Part shown: positions 8,119-15,220 of the stretch, piece by piece
How the letters are laid out: every line of letters begins with the position of its first letter
Position numbering within the stretch: position 1 is the stretch's first letter
DNA from: Dehalococcoidia bacterium
Lineage (GTDB): Bacteria > Chloroflexota > Dehalococcoidia > Lucifugimonadales > SHYT01
Direction: 5' to 3'
Assembly: GCA_009693055.1 (NCBI GenBank)
Contig: SHYA01000010.1
Coordinates: 1 to 37,363, forward strand
DNA length: 37,363 bases
The notes under the pieces: generated by a model
What the model saw: only the letters and a program-made list of their open reading frames with translations
What the model was told of the DNA's origin: nothing
Databases searched by the model: none
Translations under genes and position numbers: made by a program

Positions 8119-9165
8119 CTAGTGTGCCGCTTTGACCTGCCCCTTGGCAACCTGCTGCACGATGCGCAAGGCCTCGTCCACGTCGCCGGCCGTGACGCCG
8201 CGGTGCGTTACCATGCGCAGCTTCTGGCCGCCCATGAAGGCGCACTTGACGCCGCGCTCCGCGAGCACGCGCAGGAACGCCTGCGCATCGCCACGCCACG
8301 TGAACACCACGATGTTGCTTTGCACAAGCTCCGGGTCAAGCTGGATGCCCGGCATGCCGGCCAGCCCAAGGGCCAGCCGCCGTGCGTTGGCGTGGTCCTC
8401 GGCCAGCCGGTCCACCATCGTGTCCAGCGCCACGATGCCCGCGGCGGCGATGACCCCCACCTGGCGCATGCCGCCGCCCAGCATCTTGCGCCACTTGCGT
8501 GCCTTGGTGATGAAGTCCCGGCTGCCGCATAGGAGCGAGCCGATCGGCGCGCTCAGCCCCTTGGAGACGCAGAAGCAGACCGAGTCGGCGGGTCGGGCCA
8601 GGTCCGCAGCGGGCACCCCGAGCGCCACCGCGGCGTTGAAGATGCGCGCGCCGTCCAGGTGGACCGGGATGCCGTAGCGGTGCGCTACGTCAGCAACAGC
8701 CTGGGTGTCTTCCACGGTCAGCACCGCGCCGCTGCACCGGTTGTGCGTGTTCTCCAGCGCCACCAGCGTCGTCGGCGGGTAGTGGATGTTGTCCGTGCGG
8801 ACCCCGCCCTCCACCTCCCCCGGCTCCATACGGCCGTACCGGTCGTTGGGCACCGTGCGCAGCACCACACCCGCGAGGGCAGACGCGCCTCCAACTTCGT
8901 TCCAGAACATGTGCGACTCGCTCCCCACGATGATCTCGTCGCCGCGCCTGCACCAGGTTAGCACGGCCAGGAGGTTGCTCATCGTGCCGCTCGGCGTGAA
9001 GAGCGCCGCCTCCTTGCCCATCCGCTCGGCGGCCATGGACTCCAGCCGCTTGACGGTGGGGTCCTCCTCCCACACGTCGTCGCCGCACTCCGCCTCCGCC
9101 ATAGCGCGGCGCATCTCGTCGGTGGGGAGGGTTACGGTATCGCTGCGGAGGTCTGTGACGCGCAT
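8119..9165 (-). CDS. ltaE: Threonine aldolase / beta-eliminating lyase (PLP enzyme)
   Basis: This is a fold-type I PLP enzyme of the low-specificity L-threonine aldolase family, which cleaves L-threonine or allo-threonine to glycine and acetaldehyde. The family start DLRSDTVTLPTDEMRRAM and the stretch AECGDDVWEEDPTV are present. LENTHNRCSGAVL and HLDGARIFNAAVALG (cofactor aspartate) follow, and the Schiff-base lysine sits in CVSKGLSAPIGS near residue 200. I chose the ATG at 9165 (348 residues) because a GGGGGG site lies about ten bases upstream; the TTG at 9174 would be too close to it. The symbol denotes the family; substrate preference is not readable from sequence. Confidence 0.9.
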   Translation of the reverse strand: MRVTDLRSDTVTLPTDEMRRAMAEAECGDDVWEEDPTVKRLESMAAERMGKEAALFTPSGTMSNLLAVLTWCRRGDEIIVGSESHMFWNEVGGASALAGVVLRTVPNDRYGRMEPGEVEGGVRTDNIHYPPTTLVALENTHNRCSGAVLTVEDTQAVADVAHRYGIPVHLDGARIFNAAVALGVPAADLARPADSVCFCVSKGLSAPIGSLLCGSRDFITKARKWRKMLGGGMRQVGVIAAAGIVALDTMVDRLAEDHANARRLALGLAGMPGIQLDPELVQSNIVVFTWRGDAQAFLRVLAERGVKCAFMGGQKLRMVTHRGVTAGDVDEALRIVQQVAKGQVKAAH

Positions 9166-9199
9166 GAGGTGCAATCCCCCCGTGGAATGGCCTGGTGCG

Positions 9200-9228
9200 T
9201 TGACACTTGCGCCGCGCGCCCGTAGGAT
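9200..9228 (+). promoter_or_regulatory. Consensus sigma-70-type promoter
   Basis: TTGACA, a 17-base spacer and TAGGAT. It starts transcription near 9235, about 25 bases before the small membrane protein gene, and may also read into alaS. Confidence 0.65.
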
Positions 9229-9260
9229 GCGACAAACAGCATCGCGAGAGGTGATTGGAC

Positions 9261-9458
9261 GTGCTCAGCATTATAACGCTTCCGCTCCAGCTCCTGATGA
9301 CCTTCGTCGGCGTCGTGATTCCGGTGTTCCTCATGCTATTCAAGCTCCTGGCGTTGGGGGTGAAGCTCGTCGTGAAACTGCTGACGTTGCCGTTCGCGCT
9401 GTTGGGCGGCCGGAAAGGTGGTCCGCGGCCGGGCGCGGGTACGCCCCCGTCCGCCTAA
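9261..9458 (+). CDS. Small hydrophobic membrane protein, function unknown
   Basis: This encodes a 65-residue protein not recognised as a named family. About 45 residues are hydrophobic (LSIITLPLQLLMTFVGVVIPVFLMLFKLLALGVKLVVK...), enough for one or two membrane segments, with lysines between, followed by a short glycine- and proline-rich tail. I chose the GTG at 9261 because GAGAGGTG ends seven bases upstream; a TTG at 9255 is possible but too near that site. A strong promoter lies just upstream. It is followed by alaS after 68 bases that contain a separate TATAAT and a hairpin. That a good promoter drives it argues for a real gene. Confidence 0.6.
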   Translation: MLSIITLPLQLLMTFVGVVIPVFLMLFKLLALGVKLVVKLLTLPFALLGGRKGGPRPGAGTPPSA

Positions 9459-9464
9459 GGCGGG

Positions 9465-9511
9465 TATAATGCGATGGATACCGCGTCGCGCCCTTCCGTG
9501 GAAGGGTCGCG
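9465..9511 (+). promoter_or_regulatory. Candidate alaS promoter (TATAAT) and 5' UTR hairpin
   Basis: A perfect TATAAT at 9465-9470 lies 57 bases before the alaS start, but no good -35 is seen. Between it and the start, GCGCCCTTCC and GGAAGGGTCGC (about 9488-9511) pair with one bulge, forming a hairpin just upstream of the ribosome site AAAGAGAG. Confidence 0.4.
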
Positions 9512-9526
9512 CCTAAAGAGAGTGCA

Positions 9527-12500
9527 TTGCCTGTGTACACCGTTGACGAGGTCCGCCAGCTCTTCCTGGACTACTTCCAGGGCAAGGGCCACACGCTCAT
9601 CCCCAGCTCGTCGCTGATCCCGGCCACCGACCCCACGCTGCTCCTCACCACGGCCGGCATGGTGCAGTTCGTGCCGTACTTCCTGGGCCGCGCAACGCCG
9701 CCCGCGCGCCGCATGACCTCCGCCCAGAAGTGCTTCCGCACCACGGACATTGACGCCGTGGGCGACTACAAACACCTCACCTTCTTTGAAATGCTCGGCA
9801 ACTTCAGCGTCGGCGACTACTTTAAGCGGGAGGCCATCGCCTACGGATGGGAGCTGCTGACCCAGCGGCTGAAGCTGCCCAAGGAACGACTGTACGTCAC
9901 TATCTACCTGGACGACGACGAGGCGTTCCGTTTCTGGCATGAGGAGCAGGGTGTACCGGCGGAGCGCATCTACCGATATGGTAAAAGCGCCAACTGGTGG
10001 GGGCCGCCCGGCGCGCAGGGGCCGTGCGGGCCGTGCTCCGAGATGCACTACGACTTCGGCGCCGAGCTCGGCTGCGGCCCGCTTGCCAAGCCCGCCGCTG
10101 TCACCGCATGGGAAGCTGAAGCCACCCTGCGATCCTTCGGCTCCGCTCAGGACAGGCAGTCTCAGGGTGACCCTTCGACAAGCTCAGGGCGAGCGGTTCT
10201 GGATCAGCCAGGCTGCCATCCGAACTGTGATCGGTGCGAGCGGTTCATGGAGGTCTGGAACCTGGTCTTCATGCAGTTCTACCAGGACACCGAGAAGAAG
10301 CTCACGCCCCTTCCCGCGCCGAACATTGACACCGGCATGGGACTGGAACGGATCGTCACGGTGCTCCAGGGCAAGCGCACCGTGTACGACACCGACATCT
10401 TCCAGCCGTTGCTCCAGCGAGTCGCGGAGCTATGCGACAAGCAGTACGGGCAGGACAAGGACATCGACTACGCCATCCGCATAGTGGCGGAGCACGCTCG
10501 CGGCGCCGCCTTCCTCATCGCCGACGGCGTGGTGCCCGGCAACGAGAAGCGAGGCTACGTGCTGCGACGCATCATTCGCCGCGCCGTCCGCCACGGGCGC
10601 AAGCTTGGCCTTGCTGGGACGTTCCTAGGGAAGGTGGCCGAGCCGGTCATTGACCATATGGGTCACGTCTATCCTGAGCTACGCCAGACCCGCGAGTTCG
10701 TGCTGCGCGTGCTCCAGATTGAGGAGGAGCGGTTTGGGGAAACACTCAAAAACGGCCTTGATTTACTGGAAGGCTACATAAGGTGCTTGAAAGACGTGCC
10801 CGATCAGGAGTTGACAAAGCTTCAGAACCAAATCATGCAAAAACACTCCGAGGATGTGCTGAAGGGCACAGCAGCCACAATGTTGAGCACCGAGCTGAGC
10901 GACACGATTTCTTCTATCTCTGCAGCCTTGACAAGGGGAAATGCAAAAGCAACAGAGACCAAAAACTTTGGGTATATGGAGGCGTACGCGACACTGTCTG
11001 GAAAACTAACAAATCTCCAAAGGGCTGCAGGTTTCGTCGCAAAGCCTCGGGGCAACCTGCAAGCAATTCACATTTCTGATCTGAGGTCAGACTGGACGGC
11101 ATTTTATACTGCAAGCCGTCATATACCAGGAGAATTAGCATTTCGTCTTTATGACACGTACGGCTTCCCGCCGGAGGTGTCTGAGGATATCGCCAAAGAG
11201 CACAGACTGACGGTGGGCATGGAAGGCTTTGAGTGGGAGATGGGGGAGCAGCGGAAGCGCGCCCGTTCGGCTACCCGCATGGGCGGCGGCCACAAGGCGG
11301 AGGCTTTCGCGTACGACGGCCTGGGCGTCGGCGGGACCGCGTTCGTGGGCTACGAGCGAATGGGGCAGCAGACGGTCGTGCTGGCGCTCGTCGCGGACGA
11401 CGAGTCCGTCCAGTCGGCCCAGGCCGGGCAGGACGTTGAGGTGGTGCTGCGCGAGACGCCGTTCTACGCCGAGATGGGCGGCCAGGTTGGCGACGCGGGT
11501 GTGCTCGCCGGGCCCTTCGGCCGCGTGGAGGTCACGGACACGCGGTCGCCCGCCTCGGAGGTCACCGTCCACCGAGGGCGCGTCGCGGAGGGCGCGATCG
11601 CCGTCGGCGAGACGGTGTACGCCAAGGTGGACGTGGGGCGTCGCCTGGACACGGCGCGCAACCACACGACCACCCACATGCTGCACGCCGCGCTGCGCCA
11701 GGTGCTTGGCGCCCACGTGCGGCAGGCGGGCTCGCTCGTCGCGCATGACCGGCTCCGTTTTGACTTCTCCCATGTCCAGGCATTGACGCCGGAGGAGCTG
11801 CAGGCCGTGGAGCGGCTCGTCAACGAAAAGGTCCGCGAAGACCTGCCGGTGGGCCACCACGCGGCCACCTACACGCAGGCGGTACAGGAGGGCGCGCTCG
11901 CCTTCTTCGGCGAGACGTACGGCGCAAAGGTGCGCGTAGTGGAGGTGGGGGACTGTTCACCTCCACCCTCACCCTCCCCCGTCAAGGGGGAGGGAAGTGC
12001 AGAGGCGCACACCTGCTTCAGCAAAGAGGTGTGCGGCGGCACGCACCTCCAGCGAACCGGACAGATAGGGCTGTGCCTGGTGCTCGGCGAGCAGTCCATC
12101 GGCGCGGGAACGCGGCGCATTGAGGCCGTGACGGGCCGCCACGCCGAAGCCCTTGCGCGCGAGCGGATCGCGGCTGTGGAGCGGCTGGCGTCCTCCCTGG
12201 CCACCACGCCCGCGGAGCTCCCCAATCGCGTCGCGGCGTTGCAAGCGGAGCTGTCCGCGGAGCGGGAGCGCGCCGCTAACCTTGAACGCGACCTGCTGCA
12301 CAACGAGGTGGGGCAGGCGCTGGACCGATACCAAGCCACTCACCCTGAGCCTTTAGCCCTCGAGCGTAGCGAAGGGCTTGTGGAAGGGCGAGCAGCCAAT
12401 GGCCACGTGGTCACGCTCCGGGTGGAGCACACGGCCTCCGCCGACTCCTTGCGCGAGGCCGCCGACTGGGCGAAGACGAAGCTGGGGAGCGCGGTCGTGG

Positions 12501-12760
12501 CCCTCGGCGCGGTCGTGAAGGACCAGCCCGTCGTCGTCGTCGCCGCCACGCCCGACCAGGTGAAGAGGGGCGTGCACGCGGGCAAGCTCGCCAAGGAGCT
12601 GGGCGCCGCGATGGGCGGCGGCGGGGGCGGCAGGCCCGAGTCGGCCCAGGCCGGTGGTAAGGCTAGTCCTGACCGAAGCGAAGGAACCGCCAAGCTGGAC
12701 GAGGCGTTGCGCCTGCTGCCCAAGCTGCTTGAGAAGATGCGCCCGGCACCTCGCCCCTAA
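9527..12760 (+). CDS. alaS: Alanyl-tRNA synthetase, enlarged by several insertions
   Basis: AlaRS charges tRNA-Ala and clears mischarged Ser and Gly. All core parts are recognisable: the catalytic N-terminus (LFLDYFQGKGHTLIPSSSLIP, KCFRTTDID, TFFEMLGNFSVGDYFK), the tRNA-recognition region, the editing site HTTTH (near residue 712) with CGGTH (near 835), and the C-Ala domain ending with a glycine-rich GRPESAQAGGK motif. Length is 1077 residues against about 870-900 usually. The excess sits in discrete in-frame insertions: near residues 190-225, 410-530, 808-826, 940-957 and 1045-1052. The 410-530 insert is low in GC; the others look like dispersed repeats. The start is TTG at 9527, with AAAGAGAG upstream and the family-typical VYTVDEVRQLF. 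All catalytic and editing ligands remain, so activity is plausible. Confidence 0.95.
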   Translation: MPVYTVDEVRQLFLDYFQGKGHTLIPSSSLIPATDPTLLLTTAGMVQFVPYFLGRATPPARRMTSAQKCFRTTDIDAVGDYKHLTFFEMLGNFSVGDYFKREAIAYGWELLTQRLKLPKERLYVTIYLDDDEAFRFWHEEQGVPAERIYRYGKSANWWGPPGAQGPCGPCSEMHYDFGAELGCGPLAKPAAVTAWEAEATLRSFGSAQDRQSQGDPSTSSGRAVLDQPGCHPNCDRCERFMEVWNLVFMQFYQDTEKKLTPLPAPNIDTGMGLERIVTVLQGKRTVYDTDIFQPLLQRVAELCDKQYGQDKDIDYAIRIVAEHARGAAFLIADGVVPGNEKRGYVLRRIIRRAVRHGRKLGLAGTFLGKVAEPVIDHMGHVYPELRQTREFVLRVLQIEEERFGETLKNGLDLLEGYIRCLKDVPDQELTKLQNQIMQKHSEDVLKGTAATMLSTELSDTISSISAALTRGNAKATETKNFGYMEAYATLSGKLTNLQRAAGFVAKPRGNLQAIHISDLRSDWTAFYTASRHIPGELAFRLYDTYGFPPEVSEDIAKEHRLTVGMEGFEWEMGEQRKRARSATRMGGGHKAEAFAYDGLGVGGTAFVGYERMGQQTVVLALVADDESVQSAQAGQDVEVVLRETPFYAEMGGQVGDAGVLAGPFGRVEVTDTRSPASEVTVHRGRVAEGAIAVGETVYAKVDVGRRLDTARNHTTTHMLHAALRQVLGAHVRQAGSLVAHDRLRFDFSHVQALTPEELQAVERLVNEKVREDLPVGHHAATYTQAVQEGALAFFGETYGAKVRVVEVGDCSPPPSPSPVKGEGSAEAHTCFSKEVCGGTHLQRTGQIGLCLVLGEQSIGAGTRRIEAVTGRHAEALARERIAAVERLASSLATTPAELPNRVAALQAELSAERERAANLERDLLHNEVGQALDRYQATHPEPLALERSEGLVEGRAANGHVVTLRVEHTASADSLREAADWAKTKLGSAVVALGAVVKDQPVVVVAATPDQVKRGVHAGKLAKELGAAMGGGGGGRPESAQAGGKASPDRSEGTAKLDEALRLLPKLLEKMRPAPRP
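10128..10205. repeat. Dispersed repeat inside alaS, insertion 1
   Basis: The DNA CCTTCGGCTCCGCTCAGGA followed by ACCCTTCGACAAGCTCAGG reads in frame as LRSFGSAQDRQSQ...PSTSSGRAV, which is not AlaRS sequence. The first part matches the intergenic repeat at 3362-3386. It lies before the PGCHPNCDRC motif of AlaRS. Confidence 0.75.
10740..11160 (+). other. Low-GC segment of alaS carrying a non-AlaRS insertion
   Basis: GC falls to roughly half here, from about two thirds in the flanks. Conserved AlaRS code resumes at GELAFRLYDTYGFPPE. Between LKNGLDLLEGYI and that point lie about 115 residues (LKDVPDQELTKLQNQIMQKH...) that have no counterpart in ordinary AlaRS. Codons such as AAA, ACA, TTA and CTA are used, which neighbours avoid. 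The low-GC tract includes a little conserved AlaRS code on both sides, suggesting replacement by recombination with a lower-GC alaS that already had the insert. Confidence 0.75.
11958..12003. repeat. GC-rich palindromic repeat inside alaS, insertion 2
   Basis: CACCCTCACCCTCCCCCGTCA followed by AGGGGGAGGG forms a short hairpin and reads in frame as SPPPSPSPVKGEGSAEAH just before the editing-site segment TCFSKEVCGGTH. The proline/serine string is absent from normal AlaRS. Confidence 0.7.
12345..12395. repeat. Dispersed repeat inside alaS, insertion 3
   Basis: CACCCTGAGCCTTTAGCCCT with GCGTAGCGAAGGGCTTGTGG reads as HPEPLALERSEGLVEGRA, a low-conservation stretch joined to the C-Ala region. The GAGCGTAGCGAAGGG core is of the same style as the other repeats here. 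Confidence 0.6.
12664..12683. repeat. Short dispersed repeat inside alaS, insertion 4
   Basis: GTCCTGACCGAAGCGAAGGA is an inverted, slightly altered copy of the CCTTCGGCTTCGCTCAGGA core at 3362. It adds SPDRSEGT between AQAGGK and KLDEAL near the C-terminus. Confidence 0.6.
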
Positions 12761-12824
12761 CCTCTGTGCGGATGAATCGTTGTCATAAGCAGGACGGGGC
12801 GTGCCCGAGACGTAAGGTGTAGCT

Positions 12825-13367
12825 ATGAGTAAGTGGTGGCTCATCGGTGGAGGCGTGGCGCTGCTGGCGCTGCTGGCCGCCGCGATAGGTGTCGCGTTGG
12901 TCGAACGGGAGACGACGCTGACCGAGGGTACGCCGGAGGCGGCCGTGCAGCGATTCTTGAATGTGGTGGAGGGCAACGATTACGAGACCGCCCACGGGAT
13001 GCTGTCGTCGGAGCTTCGCAGCAAGTGCCCCATAGAGCAAATGGCAGGACAAGCTCGCTTCGGAGGGTTCCAGCCTCTGGAGGACAGCCGCATCACCTTG
13101 GAGGAGACGAAGGTGTTCGACAGCACGGCGACGGTGACCGTGCGGGTTACCACGTTCTCCTCGAGCGAGCTGTTCGGGTCGTCCGAGTCGTCTCGCTTCG
13201 AGTCGTACAGCCTGCGGAAGGATGCCGACGGACAGTGGCGCTTCACGGGCTATCCGTTCCCGGTGTACGGCTGCCCGTATCTTGAACCGGAGGAGGGGCC
13301 GCGTCCCGCGCCATCCGAGCCGGCGACGCCGGAGGCCACTCCCCCTCCTGAGCCAGCCCAGCGATGA
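12825..13367 (+). CDS. Membrane-anchored NTF2/DUF4878-like protein
   Basis: This is a 180-residue protein with an N-terminal membrane segment (WWLIGGGVALLALLAAAIGVALV, residues 4-26) and an extracytoplasmic part. The motif TPEAAVQRFLNVVEGNDYETAHGMLSSELRSKC resembles the first helices of small NTF2-like or DUF4878-type lipoproteins, and the later strands (ATVTVRVTTFSSSELFG, GQWRFTGYPFPVYGCPY) fit that fold. The last 25 residues are a Pro/Glu/Ala tail. There is no lipobox cysteine, so it is probably anchored by the uncleaved helix. It is followed 39 bases later by the large membrane protein gene and may form a unit with it. The fold is an inference; no catalytic residues can be named. Confidence 0.7.
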   Translation: MSKWWLIGGGVALLALLAAAIGVALVERETTLTEGTPEAAVQRFLNVVEGNDYETAHGMLSSELRSKCPIEQMAGQARFGGFQPLEDSRITLEETKVFDSTATVTVRVTTFSSSELFGSSESSRFESYSLRKDADGQWRFTGYPFPVYGCPYLEPEEGPRPAPSEPATPEATPPPEPAQR

Positions 13368-13406
13368 GCTGGAAGCTCATCTTTCAGCGCGCTGCGGCCT
13401 CCTAAC

Positions 13407-15203
13407 GTGCTGCCGTCTCTGTTCCCTCTCGTCATTGTGCTGGTCATCGTGGTGGCCGCCGTGTACAGGGCGGCGCAGTGGCAAAAACATCGGCCCTCCT
13501 TTGAGGAGGAGCCGGGGATCGGCACGGCGCGGCGGCTGTACCTGTACGTGGTGGCGCTGGCGGCGCTGATGGCGGGCGCCAATGGACTGGTGCAGATCGG
13601 CCGGTTCGTCCTGGACGACCTGTTCGGAAGCCCCGCTATCTCGCAGTCGACCACACAGCTCGCTATCGGCCTGGCGCTGGCTATCGTGGGGCTGCCGCTG
13701 TGGGCGTGGCACTGGAGGATGGCGGCGCGGGCGTTGCAGGAGCACCCCTCGGAAGCCGGAGCGCTGCTTCGCAAGCTGTACGTCTATGCGGTGCTGGGCA
13801 TCGCGGTGGGGCTGCTGCTGCACGCGGCCACTGGGCTGGCCCAGTGGATTCTCCGCGCCCACGACTTCAGTGGCTACCATTGGGCGGCGGTAGTGGCGTG
13901 GAGTGTGGTGTGGGCATTCTACTGGCGAGTGGAGGCGCGGGAAGGCCAACCAAACGATCCGGCGTTGGCGGTGCGCCGGCTGTATGTGTACATCGCATCG
14001 GGCGTGATGCTGGCGGTGCTGGCGACAGGCGCGGCGCGGGTTGTCCACATCCTGCTCTTGAGCGGATACGACGCGCTGGCCTCGGCCGCGGTGCTGGCGC
14101 CGGGTGACAACGGGCTGTGGCGCGAGGCGGTCAGGACGGCGCTCGCCTCGGCGCTGGTGTGTGGGGTGGGATGGGGATTCCACTGGCTGCGGCTGGCCTG
14201 GACGGACCGCGGCTCGACACTACGGCGGCTGTACATGGCGGGGTATGCCTCCATCGGTGGGCTGGCGACGGCGATGGTAGCTACCGGCGTGGTGGTGTAC
14301 GGACTGCTGATATGGGGCTTCGGCGCGGTTGGGGCCGGAGCTGCGGAACACTTCCGCTTCTTCCCAGGGACTATCGCGTCGTTGTCGGCGGGCCTGGCTG
14401 TGGGTGTCTATCACTTCGGGCTGGCACGGGACGAGGAGGCGCAGGCGAAGCAGGAGCGGAGGGAGGTCGGGCAGTGGTACCCGTACATCCTTGCCGCCGC
14501 TGGGCTGGCGCTGCTCGCTGTGGGCGTGGCGAGCGCGGTGGCGACGGCGGTGCTGGTGCTGACCGGCGCGAGGGACGGCATCCTGGTCAACGCGGGCGAA
14601 TGGAGGAAGGGCATAGCGCTGGTCGTGACGCTGTGGCTGCTGGGCGGGCCGCTGTGGCAGCGGTACTGGCTGGGGGCGCAGCAACGCGTGGCCGCCGGAG
14701 CCGAGGAGCGGGTCTCGCCGCCCCGGCGGACGTTGGAGTTGCTGGCGGTCGGAGCGGGCCTGCTGGCGTTCCTGGGCAGCCTGAGTCACATGCTGTTCGT
14801 GGTGTTGCGGGACTTGCTGGACGGCGACCTGGGCCGGATGACGGTCCACGACGCGACAGTCAGTCTGGGTATTCTCGCCGCGGTGGCAGTGTTCGTGCCC
14901 TATTACTGGCTGGTGTACCGGTCGGACCAGCGGGCGGGCGGCGCCAGGCAAGCTCAGGGCCAGCGGGTCAGGAAGGCGGTGATGGTGCTGGCAGGCGCGG
15001 GCGACGACGCGGCGGTGCGGGCTATCGAGGCCGCGTTGGGTTACGACGTGGAGCAGCTGATGTCGGCGGACCCCGCCGTGCGGCTGCCGGCGCTGACCCC
15101 AGCGGACGCAGAGGCCTTGGTCCGGCAAATCGGCGCGGCCACGACGAGCAAGGTGCTGTTGGTGCCGGATGGTGAACGTGTCCGCGTGCTGCCGTACCGC
15201 TAG
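13407..15203 (+). CDS. Polytopic membrane protein with repeated DUF5671-like units
   Basis: This 598-residue protein has about 13 predicted membrane segments: one at the N-terminus, then six two-helix units. The units share an entry motif with basic residues and aromatics, such as RRLYLYVVALAAL (about 42), LLRKLYVYAVLGI (about 121), VRRLYVYIASGV (about 190) and TLRRLYMAGYASI (about 275), and a second helix ending in W/H-rich patterns (LWAWHWR, AFYWR, GFHWLR, GVYHFG). Two more degenerate units follow, near 353 and 425. This is the pattern of DUF5671, a family of unknown function common in Chloroflexota. The last 80 residues (VRKAVMVLAGAGDDAAVRAIEAALGYDV...) are soluble. GTG start at 13407. Function is unknown. 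Confidence 0.75.
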   Translation: MLPSLFPLVIVLVIVVAAVYRAAQWQKHRPSFEEEPGIGTARRLYLYVVALAALMAGANGLVQIGRFVLDDLFGSPAISQSTTQLAIGLALAIVGLPLWAWHWRMAARALQEHPSEAGALLRKLYVYAVLGIAVGLLLHAATGLAQWILRAHDFSGYHWAAVVAWSVVWAFYWRVEAREGQPNDPALAVRRLYVYIASGVMLAVLATGAARVVHILLLSGYDALASAAVLAPGDNGLWREAVRTALASALVCGVGWGFHWLRLAWTDRGSTLRRLYMAGYASIGGLATAMVATGVVVYGLLIWGFGAVGAGAAEHFRFFPGTIASLSAGLAVGVYHFGLARDEEAQAKQERREVGQWYPYILAAAGLALLAVGVASAVATAVLVLTGARDGILVNAGEWRKGIALVVTLWLLGGPLWQRYWLGAQQRVAAGAEERVSPPRRTLELLAVGAGLLAFLGSLSHMLFVVLRDLLDGDLGRMTVHDATVSLGILAAVAVFVPYYWLVYRSDQRAGGARQAQGQRVRKAVMVLAGAGDDAAVRAIEAALGYDVEQLMSADPAVRLPALTPADAEALVRQIGAATTSKVLLVPDGERVRVLPYR

Positions 15204-15220
15204 AAGCGGCACGCTCGCCC

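Noticed and set aside
7174-8532. Long plus-strand open frame opposite the transporter and aldolase genes
   Set aside because: Composition is His/Arg/Gln-rich as expected from antisense of GC-rich coding DNA; the opposite frames are clear known families.
9459-9526. T-box riboswitch before alaS
   Set aside because: The 5' region is under 70 bases and holds only one short hairpin; no T-box sequence or specifier arm is possible.
10740-11160. Intein in alaS
   Set aside because: There is no Cys/Ser at the start junction, no terminal His-Asn followed by Cys/Ser/Thr, and the segment is shorter than usual inteins.
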